Shown here piece after piece: positions 1-10,015 of a stretch of 64,000 nt of DNA. The stretch comes from Trileptium ribeirensis (taxonomy: Eukaryota; Nematoda; Enoplea; Enoplida; Thoracostomopsidae). The stretch is taken from contig JASANE010003323.1 in NCBI GenBank assembly GCA_030248225.1, positions 1 to 64,000 on the forward strand, given 5' to 3'. The position numbers were made by a program, and so were the translations under genes. Under the pieces are notes generated by a model that saw only the letters and a program-made list of their open reading frames with translations, had not been told where the DNA came from and made no database searches. Each line of letters starts with the position of its first letter. The first letter of the stretch is position 1.

Positions 1-594
1 CGACATATTTTCACTATTCATGATGAAATTCTAAGAATAATGAAACTTTTTCTACATAATTACGCATTTTCAGCAGGTAAAAAATCAATATGCCACAAAG
101 CAACGGTATACGTTCTGTAAATGTCCGAAAAATATGGCAAATGCAACAATAAGATGACTATATAGTTGACCTCGGTGGGAACGGTTTTCCCCAGGTAACC
201 CAGGAAACTCCGCAAGTTCTCCGATTCTACTCTGGTTGGATATGCGCTCGCCCACTCAAGTTTACAGCGTCCTGCAAACTAGGCCTCTTCTTGTGCCGAG
301 GCCAGATAATTAGAAACACCGCTATAATATTATTTTGTTTTGGATGGTACGTTTTGTTGTTTTCACGATGTTAGTTTAGATACGTTGTGTACTTATTCTA
401 TACATACCGTTTCCACAACGCAATTTACAAAGGATTCTTGACTTAGTACTTAAATTAACTATCGTAGGAGTAAACTATTGATTAACTTTGGTTTGTCAAG
501 GTGTAACACATTCTCAGTCGTTTTGTGCCTGGCACACGCCAACTTAGTATAACTTGTACAGTCTTATCTCATTAGGTGTAATATTTTTCTATAG
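1..594 (+). other. IRE1 intron sequence upstream of the KEN exon
   Basis: No exon is recognised here. The next IRE1 exon opens after a TTTTCTATAG acceptor at 585-594 and already lies past the kinase domain, so this stretch should be intron. The sequence that would encode the kinase C-lobe is not present. I see no repeat or RNA gene that I can support. Confidence 0.6.
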
Positions 595-810
<216 letters not shown>

Positions 811-958
811 TAAGCAAGCTAAGCAAATTGCAATTGAAGTGCATGCAGCATGTGGTTTAAGTTTTCCCTCTGTTATTCATTTCGATTAATGTCAATCCTC
901 AAAAAGACTTGGATAACGCAAAAACGGGTCGAAATTTTGCTATATAAAACACGGGGAA

Positions 959-1248
959 GTAATTAGATGAATGTTGGCCCTTTATTTTTTTGAATCTTCA
1001 AATATTTTAACCTTAGTGTAAGGTTTTGTTGCTTTAACGCCAAATTTCTGACATCATAATATTTTGTGAAATGCTTCGGATGTCTTCGTATTAATAGGAT
1101 GTATATTTTAAGGAAAAATTTTGGTTATGACATAGGGAACGTAATTAGATGAACGTTGGCTATTTATTTTTTTGAATATTCGAATATGTTTTACTTTAGT
1201 GTAAGCTTTTATCGCTTCAACACCGAAATTTTTGACTTCATAATATTG
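959..1248. repeat. 182-bp tandem duplication, second copy interrupted
   Basis: GTAATTAGATGAA begins at 959 and again at 1141, a period of 182 bp. The copies share phrases such as TTTAGTGTAAG and CATAATATT. The second copy stops at CATAATATT, about 1248, where GC-rich sequence starts; the first copy continues TTTGTGAAATG. The GC-rich block therefore looks like an insertion into the second copy. Confidence 0.7.
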
Positions 1249-2000
1249 TTACGGCGCGGACTGTCCGACCACAGCCCTCAAGGAGTGATCTCCAGTGGGG
1301 AAGGGATCGCCTTCCTCGGACCCTGGTGATCGGCAGAGCCCCGAATTTACAGCTTAGTAAATCGTAGTAGATGACATAGCCCCCAGACGTGACTCACCGT
1401 GCGGCCCAGCAGAAATGGTTCGTTCTCCTACGCCTATTTCACTTTTAAATCCGTGGATAGCAGGGCAGCTCATCTAGCGGACAGTTACCAGCTAGTAACG
1501 GTTTCCCGCTTGGCCGAACAGCTGCCGTGTGAACGCAAACATAGCCCAGCTTTCCTAGATGTCCCTGAACGATCGTCACAAACCAAAAAATCAATGACAA
1601 CACCGGACTAAACTCGACGCGAGACTACCCAATACGTCACCCTATTTACGGACAACTAGACATTGCGGAGATGGTGGAGTAGACCGGGTGGCGTAATAGG
1701 GTCTGCTATACATTGTCCTCACGGAAGTAGTGCTAGGGAAGCCATCGCCGATGTTTCGCTCAACGCACACTGGGGGTACGTGACTATTGCTTTCATTTTC
1801 TTTGTACGACTTCACGGAAGTCGGAAGAAACCCTCTTCTATCCCGGACGTCAGAAACTCATGGCCTCTCGCTAAGTCTGCAGCGTCCGACTACGTCATTG
1901 TTACCGCCACTTCATATGCCGAGCTCGAGATCAACCGAGCTTCTAGCGTTCCAAGCATGAATGCTGTGATGTCGTGGCAACCAGGGTTAATAGGGTATAC
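1249..2000. mobile_element. GC-rich inserted block, possible solo LTR or element fragment
   Basis: About 750 bp that are far less AT-rich than their surroundings, beginning TTGTTACGGCGCGGACTG right at the break in the 182-bp duplication. A TGTTACGG start is common in Gypsy-type LTRs, but I cannot find a matching ..CGTAACA end or a target duplication. Reading frames here (for example 1663-2046 on the + strand) show no recognisable domain. Nature unresolved. Confidence 0.35.
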
Positions 2001-2024
2001 TAATCTTATCTTTACATCCTATTA

Positions 2025-2268
2025 TATAGTACTCGCCATAAGATGAGTGCTGTTCGTTCGATGTTCGCTCGATAAATTCAAAATTTTGTTCGAAATGTGT
2101 TCGAATGTTGTTCGAGACGTGTTCGAAATATTGTTGCACTTTTTTAAATTTGTTCGAAAGCTGTTACGGGTTTGTTCGAAAAGTGTTCTATAATAAATAA
2201 ATTTTGTTTGGTTTCTGCTCGATGGTCGTTTGTTCGAAATGTAACGCTCATTTCTGGCGAATACTGTA
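2025..2268. mobile_element. Tc1/mariner-like MITE, family 1
   Basis: Left end TATAGTACTCGCC and right end GGCGAATACTGTA are inverted copies. The TA at each end fits a TA target duplication. The interior is rich in TTCGAA and TTGTTCG words. Copies with the same termini lie at 25599-25795 and 26203-26358. It has no transposase frame and is non-autonomous. Confidence 0.7.
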
Positions 2269-2302
2269 GCTATGTAATTTATTAATGACGTGCAGCACAA
2301 TT

Positions 2303-2350
2303 GAATATGTGGGTGAGTGAGTGAAACGAGCGAAGGGAAGAATTGTCACT
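2303..2350 (-). repeat. CTTCGCTCGTTTCACTCACTC repeat end, minus orientation
   Basis: GTGAGTGAGTGAAACGAGCG followed by AAGGGAAGAATT is the reverse complement of a word found at the ends of dispersed repeats at 16866-16905 and 42276-42325. In these copies it sits next to an AATTC word. Confidence 0.5.
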
Positions 2351-2639
2351 GACCTCAGTGGTAAATTTAGACGGTGCCCGTTCCTTGTTTTTTTTGGGGG
2401 GTGACCCGCATAACTCAACTTGGGCGGGCTGATTGACTCGCTCGATGGCTCATTTGGTAGCTTGAAAACTCTATTTGTGCCTTTTATTTAGGCGCGAAAA
2501 AATCTTCCCCAAAAAACTGGTCAAAGAGGCTCGGGTCGGGTACCGTAGGGCCCCCCAAAATGGCTAACTTATTGTAACTCGACAATCGGTGTATATATCA
2601 AAGCCAAATTGGACTCATTTTGTATAATAAATCTCTATA

Positions 2640-3190
2640 AAATATGTATATAGTGCTTTGCTACCTGATTTTCTTAAAATGAGTTAGGGTTGGGTCAAAT
2701 TGGATTCTAAAATGGGCCCATGAACCCAAAATACACGAAAACTGTAATATATCTCCGCAAACGCTCGAGCTATATACGTGTGTTAGGCCTCATTCTATAG
2801 AGCAATTCATCCTCAACATAGCTGCAAATGGTGTGATGCTATTGTCATTACTAAGGTTTGGTCAAAAAGGGTTTTTCAATGAGCCCGTAGGGCCCAAAAC
2901 ACACGAAAATGGTAACACCTTCGCAACCACTTGAGATATATAGGTGTTTTTGGTATAATTCTGAAGAGAAATTCATGCTCTATATCGTTGCAAATAGTAT
3001 GCTGCTATTGTTGTTATTTTGCTGTAGGGTTGGGTCAAAAAGAACTTTTCAATGGTCTCGTGGGACTCAAAATAATGAAAATTATGGTAATATCTTTTCA
3101 ACCGCTCGGCAATATAGGAGTTTTTGATATTATTTTATAGAACAATTCATTTTCTATGTACTTGAAAATTGCGAACACATAACCGGTATA
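2640..3190. repeat. About 169-bp tandem units of a dispersed repeat (R1), left part
   Basis: Three diverged units, each with an ATATA(T)AGG/CGTG core followed by a T-rich run and GGGTTGGGTCAAA, recur at about 2766, 2935 and 3104. The family is interrupted by copy A of the C-rich TIR element at 3191 and resumes at 4451. Related sequence lies at 44990-45748 and, more distantly, at 41433-42110. Confidence 0.6.
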
Positions 3191-4450
3191 CCGGTCATTT
3201 CACGAAACCATGTCATTTTAGTCGGGGGGGGGGCTACATCGGCACTTTTTGGCCCATACCACCAGTCTTTTGTAAGGAAATTTAATGTCGCTGTGAGATG
3301 TAGTAATAGCATATCCGACGGTCATAACGAGGTATGGTGGACCTCTGTAACGGTAATCGTAATCAGTACAGGTGTTATTGAAAAAAAGAATATCAGCGTC
3401 TGTCCATGTGTTATTTCATTATGAGGTCGAAGGTCATAAAATGCCAAAAATGGGGTATGCAAAATGTAGCCCCCCCCGACCTGAGCAAACTTAAATTCAA
3501 AAAAGCCAAATTTAGCATACAGTCTTACAATAGGCCGGATATAAACATAGTAAAGCCCCACTAGAATCGACCCATGTATTAAAAATTTTTAATGAAAATG
3601 TGGCCCCCCCGACCGCATGTATAATAAAAGTAATCGAAGGTCGCAAGAATCATATTAGTATATAAGTTCATCATCATTGCACTATGATATGGGGCCGTGC
3701 TGTTAACTGGGAAGCTAGGGAACCCTTCTGCCTGCCCGCACATCTATTACACGCATTGTCCTTGGTATCATCACTTAAATGTAAGCTAGTCATAGATCAA
3801 TTGTATTTGTTTTACACCGGCTTACATCTAAAATGTATAGAAGTAGCTAAAGTTTGGCGCGTTGGATGTTGTAGGAAGCTGTAGCACCCCCGACCTGAGG
3901 TGTAGCCCCCCCGACTTGAGGTGTAGCCCCCCGACTCAACATATCGGGGTGCCAATTTTTACAAGGCCTAAGGATCTGCCTGAAATTTTTTCTCAGACGT
4001 ACCCCGCTCATGGTTGGTTTGTGAGCATAAAATGGTATCTGTAGGTGCTGTCTCCGTTGCGCTAGAAAAACTTCTGCGACAGGCTTGTTCTAAATGGGTC
4101 GATTTTTAACCCCAAGAATGCCCTAGCTATTTATTTAGGTCGCAAGTGCTCCAAATGGCTTGAAGAGGACCATTTTGGTCCGACTTGCATAAAAACAGAC
4201 CATGGTTCGCGTGTCACTCCGTCAACCTACAGAATAATGACTTATTTCGGATTAAAATTTGACCCCCAGTGGGGCCCTTTCCAACCCTTGTAGCATGTTT
4301 CAGGTAGCTCGTTTTGCATAGAGACATCGATATTCGAAAAATTCAGGGTTTTTTACATCGGAAGGGGTCTAGACACTGTACATTCGAAAATGTTTCATTT
4401 TGGGTTCAAAAAGTGGTGTTTCAAAAGTACATGGTTTCGGGAAATGACCC
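3191..4450. mobile_element. Non-autonomous TIR element, copy A (C-rich family)
   Basis: The left end CCGGTCATTTCACGAAACCA and the right end TGGTTTCGGGAAATGACCC are inverted repeats of about 20 bp, flanked by ATA on both sides. Inside are several copies of TGTAGCCCCCCCGACCTG, including a short tandem run at 3880-3935, and one inverted copy near the left end (3220-3238). Compared with copies B and C it lacks about 314 bp (equivalent of 22295-22608). The short open frames in it recur in the other copies and show no transposase motif. Confidence 0.8.
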
Positions 4451-4605
4451 ATATCTTTTGCAATATTTTAGCAACGTTGCTGATATTCGGTGGCTCATTT
4501 TGTAAATTAATGCCCAATATAGATACGCACATCTCTTTAAATTATGTACATTCAACACTAAGAATTCATCACCTTGGAAATAAGACAAGCTACTAGTTAT
4601 GCATT
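4451..4605. repeat. Repeat R1, right part, ending CTACTAG
   Basis: Continuation of the R1 repeat after copy A. Its end, AAATAAGACAAGCTACTAG, aligns with GCGATAAGACAAACTACTAG at 48040-48059. The two sites diverge right after CTACTAGT, which marks the R1 boundary. Here the hAT insertion found in the 45-48 kb copy is absent, so this is a natural empty site. Confidence 0.6.
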
Positions 4606-5548
4606 TACAAAATGTAGCTATTAAGAATGGCGAATTTTGGTGAATTTGAATTCATTGCTTTCACATACATGGCAAACACTTCACACTAAACGCATCAACA
4701 GTTGTTGATAAAAATGTATCTTGCTTGTGAGGTAGGGTTTTCGTTGTAACCGCTATACTTGTTTAGAGATGCCGGCTTAAGAATGTACATTGTTTATTTC
4801 TTGTTGCAAGCTCAAATTTTAAAGGCGCAAAGAGATTGTATTTTTAATAAAGGATTTTGGACGGCTGTATAGTTCCTCAGTATCGTTTCACTCCCGCTTC
4901 CTTCAGTTTCACCAACCTTACACTATATAGCGAACAAATCTTACATCAGTCGTATATCAATTATTGGTACATTAATATATCGCTATATCTTTATTATATT
5001 TACATATTGTATGACGTATATATTGTACGTAAGTTTTGTAAAAATTGTAGCACCGAATAAAAATATGATTTTTACACTTTCCTTATAAGTTGTTGAATAA
5101 TTGTTGACAATTTGTTTGAATTTACACACAAGAATTATGATTTTTACACAACAACTGTGTGAAATTACCTGCAGCGCTATGTATGATCATTTACGCAAGA
5201 TTTGTATGGAATTGCTGATAATAAATGCGTAATCTGTAGCACATAATTTAAGCGCAATTTTGTGTAGCATCATAAATTTAATACAAAAATTTGGAATTTG
5301 CATATCTAAAATAGGTATAGGAGTCTCATGTTTTTTATTCAAATATTTATAAAAAATCATGCATTAGATATTATTCGTAATGCAAAAATTAAAATTCGAA
5401 CGTTAAATATGTCATTATTTCAAATAAAAATTTATATATTATATGCATATTTTCATACAAATTTATATTCTTACTCATTCATTACATACGATTCGTTTCA
5501 TGCATTGTTGTATGTCATGCAAATATGTGATGCTTCGCGCATTTTTGC

Positions 5549-5672
5549 TGTAGTTACGGACAGAAATACAAGCAAATCATTCGTGAAAAATTTGCAAATA
5601 ACAAAATGAACAGATGTGTTAATTTTTCAGATTCACTAAAAATTACGTTTTATTTCCTGTCCGAACTGTGTA
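5549..5672. mobile_element. MITE, family 2 (TACAGTTAYGGACAGAAATA ends)
   Basis: Left end TGTAGTTACGGACAGAAATA and right end TTTCCTGTCCGAACTGTGTA are imperfect inverted repeats. Similar termini flank elements of 110-140 bp at 14027, 23964, 54082 and 55697. It lies in the IRE1 intron about 265 bp upstream of the last exon. Confidence 0.6.
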
Positions 5673-5937
5673 TTTCTTACTACAAAATAAGCTAAAATCC
5701 AAACTGTAACATTATTTTTCATGCAAATGAAACTGGAAATTCATACAAACGGTACATCGCTGCTTCATCGAACTTCTTACAAATATTTTTTGATATTCAT
5801 TCATTACAGATGTATGAAATGTGTATGTAAACCAGACTACGCAATAAAATGACACAGTAGGTATATTTAAATAATAGTTATTTTAAGACTGTACATACTG
5901 TTTCCATAATATTGTGTATTATTTTATCTTATTTTAG

Positions 5938-6684
5938 AAACACCATTATCGTGAATTGCCTGAAAATGTGCAGCGATCGCTGGGTACAGTGCCTGACGGA
6001 TTTATTGCGTATTTCATTTCACGTTTTCCCTGCCTTTTACTTCATGTTTATCTCACATGTGAAGAAACATGTAAAACAGAATCTTTGTTTGAGTCTTATT
6101 ATCATTCTGATACGTCGTGGAGCAACTATAACTGTGATAAAGGCAGCGGCATGTGCACTGCCACACATCGCATATGTCCTTCAGAAACGTATTTCTATAA
6201 ATGTAACTCCGCTGCTGAAGATCCTCATTGGGAAAGGCATGATTCTGGTGCGGCGCCAAATGGTTTTAGCTTTTGCGTTGGTGAGCCACCTGATCCTGAA
6301 GTACCAAACCATTCACGTGCCGTGATTAATAATTATTCACCTACGAAATTCATTGACAGCAAAAGTTCTCGTCATAATGCTTCAACTAGCGAGGTTCATA
6401 GTCATAATTTTAATGTACAGCCGGAGTCTACTATAAACTCTAAACATATCGAAGCAGCTGGTTTAACTAATCTTCCAGCTTCCGATAGTAATGGTAGACG
6501 ACCTCACAATACGGCAACGAATTCCAATAGAAACAGAAAAAGAAGAAAGAACAAAGCCAATTCAAATGCTTTGCGGCAGCAAGCACTAATTGCCGAAGCA
6601 GAAAAAGTATTAATAAACGACAAAAACATTAGTACTAATATTATTCGTTGCGGTAAGGACGTTATGCTAACGCAACTGTCGTAA
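5938..6684 (+). CDS. ERN1: IRE1 / ERN1, last exon: end of KEN domain plus a long tail
   Basis: This exon codes for 248 residues and a TAA stop. It opens KHHYRELPENVQRSLGTVPD, directly continuing MRNK of the previous exon in phase 0. The first 55 or so residues, through SRFPCLLLHVY and SLFESYY, complete the IRE1 KEN domain, and the RNase-active His of KHHYREL is present. Known vertebrate IRE1 proteins end within about 20 residues of this point. Here about 190 more follow: a Cys-containing segment, a polar Asn/Ser/His-rich region and a basic cluster (NRNRKRRKNKANSN) before a short helical-looking end. I see no membrane segment or known domain in the tail. The stop and the poly(A) signal downstream indicate a true 3' end. 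Confidence 0.96.
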   Translation, partial: KHHYRELPENVQRSLGTVPDGFIAYFISRFPCLLLHVYLTCEETCKTESLFESYYHSDTSWSNYNCDKGSGMCTATHRICPSETYFYKCNSAAEDPHWERHDSGAAPNGFSFCVGEPPDPEVPNHSRAVINNYSPTKFIDSKSSRHNASTSEVHSHNFNVQPESTINSKHIEAAGLTNLPASDSNGRRPHNTATNSNRNRKRRKNKANSNALRQQALIAEAEKVLINDKNISTNIIRCGKDVMLTQLS

Positions 6685-7110
6685 CGATCAAGGTATTTGC
6701 AATTTAGTTATATTATTATCGCAACTACTCACAAATGTACAGCATTCGCCCAAAAATGGATACAGCGTTTTGAACAAACGAACATCAAATAGAAAGCCAA
6801 CAAATTTTATCTAGCCTCCAACATGAGTTGCGACCAAACGTTAAAACGCGTTCCTAAAGTGGCTAACAATAATAGACCAAAATTTGAAATTTTGCGAACG
6901 AATGTAGAACCAAAATTGAATAAACAGCAAACGGTTTTGGCCAGTACTGTTCATAAGTCGCGCCATAACATTGTGTAAACGTCCATTGAAATTTATTTTC
7001 ATCGATTTCGATGAAGCAAAATTTACATTGGTTTTGGTTAAGCGGCATTTATTCGTTTGATTTTGAATTTACAAAATTTAAATTTAATACTTGCAACAAA
7101 ATAATTTTAA
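6685..7110 (+). other. Probable IRE1 3' UTR
   Basis: AT-rich sequence directly after the IRE1 stop. No reading frame in it looks coding. An AATAAA lies at 6919-6924, about 235 nt after the stop, and is the nearest candidate poly(A) signal; another lies at 7770-7775. Confidence 0.5.
6919..6924 (+). terminator. Candidate IRE1 poly(A) signal AATAAA
   Basis: A perfect AATAAA 235 nt past the IRE1 stop codon. A second one at 7770-7775 would include the 88-bp tandem units in the 3' UTR. Which is used cannot be told from sequence. Confidence 0.35.
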
Positions 7111-7376
7111 ACTAATGGGATTTCGATTAAACGATTGCAATTAATTCGTTTAAATTTTTATTACCGCTAGTCTAGCTGTTGCATTGTCGCACTGTAGAAC
7201 TAATGGGATTTCGATTAAACGATTGCAATTAATTCATTTGAATTTTTATTAACGCTAGTCTAGCTGCTGCATTGTCACACTGTAGAACTAATGGGATTTC
7301 GATTAAACGATTGCAATTAATTCGTTTAAATATTTATTACCGCTAGTCTAGCTGCTATATTGTCGCATTGTAGAAC
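7111..7376. repeat. Three 88-bp tandem units downstream of IRE1
   Basis: TAATGGGATTTCGATTAAAC begins at 7113, 7201 and 7289, an exact 88-bp period. Units differ by only a few substitutions. They lie between the two candidate IRE1 poly(A) signals, so they may be transcribed. Confidence 0.9.
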
Positions 7377-9629
7377 ACCGCACTCAGATATTGTACAGTA
7401 ACACTTTTTTGATGACGGGTGTTTCTTGTTTAACTGTTGTTGTCGACAATGTGTACCGTTTTTTAATTTGTGTGTTTGAATATTGTCATAATTATAACAT
7501 GCCGTTACCAGCAAGATTGAATTTTTCATATGGCGTTTACATATTGTCATTGTACCCTTGTGATAAGTCTTATTAAAGTGTTTTGTAAATTTTTATTAAA
7601 GTTTAGTTATGGACATATATATAATATAATATATATAATGTATTTTATTGCTTTGCACAACTTAATGGCTGGATACTTCGCTGGGACTGTTGGGTTTAGT
7701 GTGACTGTTAATTATCGGCTTGGCTGTGAAAAGTGCGATTATTGCTCAGATACATTGCAACGGATAGCAAATAAAGCCGTTTAATGCATAATCACTCATA
7801 GTTGCTCCTTAAATCAGACAATGTCGTTTGTTGCAATGACGCTGAAACATAGCAACATTTAGTGTATTTCTGGCCCCGAAAGTGTTTTATACCTTTGTTT
7901 AGACACTAATCTGAAATCATGGTGATGTCAAAGTGAAACATTGAACCAACTATTCCAAAACTACATGCGTAAATGATGGATGTAAAATATGCAAGAATTT
8001 TTATCCTACACAGCCTAAAGATACACGTCTGTGAAAATTTAAATCAAATCCTTACATTCAGTACCACTTCAATGGCAATGCCTAACCGATTTTGTCAAAA
8101 TCGCTTGTTTTTACTATTATTAATTTCTCAGAGGTGTTTTGCTAGATATGCGTACGAATGTCCCGTAACACCTGTAATTCAAAAATCTTTATCACATTAC
8201 TTCAGCGGTTACCATGTTAAAGACAAAACCGACACAACACTCCGCTTCATTTTGGCCTAAAAGTGGGCTTACTTAATTCATGCTCTTAGAAAAGTATACA
8301 TACAGATAAATAATTTTGCCATAATATACTGGTGGGTAAACACAGTTAGGGATAACAAAATTGCTGGTATTTGCCCTTCCTTTTCAAGCCGATGTTGTAA
8401 TAAAACTTTGAATTAGTGCAGTAACCCCGACACTCGGTATAATCTCCCTTACGGCGATTTAATTCTAATTTTATTAAGTAATGAAAAAATAACTATAATT
8501 AACTATTAATTATAGTTTTTTTTGAAAATTTTATTTGTCTCATGCAACATACATTATATAGCCCAATAAATATTAAAAAAAATTCATACGCCCGAAAACG
8601 TCATATACCAATACCAATTATTGGTGTACCTACTTAAACCCAACGATGGTAACATTGATATTGCATGTTTTCGGATGCTTAATTTTTTTCTACGCTGTAT
8701 GATTTTTATGTCCTTGAGCCGTACCGAAGTACGTTATAATTTCGGTTTAACGTGGGCATTATTTCGAAATATGTATATACATATGTCTTGTCTGAATTTA
8801 CATACATAGCGTTTATCATAATGATGCAAACAGTAGATGATGAATAAGGTATGTACGTTGAAGAACCGGTTTATTACACATGTAGCAGTAAACTACAAAA
8901 GTCTTTGACAGATACCTGCAAGAAACTGAAAGCTAGACATAAGCTAATTTAGCCTGCTACATCTAGCCGTAGAATATTATTGGTGTTCAACATTAGGCCG
9001 CATTTAATATACCGAATTTCTGCAAATTTAACATCGCCAAAATTCTGTACGAGCCGATGGTATAATTTTGCACTTGGTTTTGATTTTAGCAATTTTGAAT
9101 TAGCGAAAACCGAAGGAAAATCCTAAGCAAGGTTTCCGTAACAATCTTTGGCGAATCGATATCGGTTATTACCATTACAATATTTAATTTGGTTACCGTA
9201 AGCTTACTCACCTACTACAGCTAGCGTTGATGATTAAAACTTTTTGTTATAAAATATATTTTAAGGTCTAAAAGTCATGTAAACTCTCTGTTGTATGTTT
9301 GAAACTGATATTCGCAAGAGATTTCGTTTTAAACCACCAACTGTCGCATATATTAATGTGGTCCCTTTTGCACTTATTATTGTGTAAATCTGTATAATAC
9401 AGCTTGAAACTTAAATAGAAATTCTGTTTCAACTGGGTAAAATATGTTCCGTGTGCATATATTGGTTTCTCTTGCAAATAACCGTATTCGACTTCCGCTG
9501 TGCAATATATGTATATAAAGTAATAAATTATTGTGTGCCAAAAAGTCTGCCGTAAAAAAGTAAGCGTCTTTTTATGCAGGTTTTGAGGCTAACGACCTCA
9601 AGCGTTATTTTATACCTCATATAACAGTG
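7377..9629. other. Intergenic, no gene recognised
   Basis: AT-rich sequence with scattered short frames of no recognisable content. It includes an AATAAA at 7770 and a perfect hairpin at 8491-8517. No tRNA-like B-box or conserved exon was seen. Confidence 0.5.
8491..8517. repeat. Perfect 12-bp-arm palindrome
   Basis: AACTATAATTAA, CTA, TTAATTATAGTT: twelve-base perfect arms around a three-base loop, flanked by A-rich and T-rich runs that extend the symmetry. It lies in gene-free sequence. It is probably part of a decayed element or a chance AT palindrome. Confidence 0.6.
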
Positions 9630-9635
9630 TAGTAC

Positions 9636-10015
9636 TGATGCAACATAATAAATCCGGCTGCACTGAGTACAAAAGTACTCACAAACAAGATAGCATAGAT
9701 AGAGTTTAGTACAGATGCAACATACTAAATTGGGCGGCAGTGAGTACAAACGTACCCACAAACAAAATAGCATAGATAGAGTTTAGTACAGATGCAACAT
9801 AATAAATTCGGCTGCAGTGAGTACAAAAGTACCCTCAAACAAAATAGCATAGATAGAGTTTAGTACAGATGCAACATAATAAGTTCTGCTGCAGTGAGTA
9901 CAAAAGTACCCACAAACAAAATAGCATAGATAGAGTTTAGTACAGATGCAACATAATAAGTTCTGCTGCAGTGAGTACAAAAATACCCACAAACAAAACA
10001 ACACAGATAGCACAC
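9636..10015. repeat. 77-bp minisatellite, five units
   Basis: The phrase GATGCAACATA recurs at 9638, 9714, 9791, 9868 and 9945, with spacings of 76, 77, 77 and 77. Units contain CTGCAGTGAGTACAAAAGTA and CATAGATAGAGTTTAGTACA. Long minus-strand frames across it follow the repeat and are not genes. Confidence 0.9.

Noticed and set aside
3322..3561. Minus-strand frame recurring at 22602-22820 and 50652-50840
   Set aside because: The same peptide recurs only because it lies in the three copies of one non-autonomous TIR element. It has no start context, domain or selection pattern.
3684..3884. + strand frame recurring at 22985-23185 and 51032-51238
   Set aside because: Also internal to the C-rich TIR element and truncated differently in each copy.
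9528..10013. Cys-rich repetitive minus-strand frames
   Set aside because: They translate the 77-bp minisatellite; the unit length of 77 shifts frame between units.
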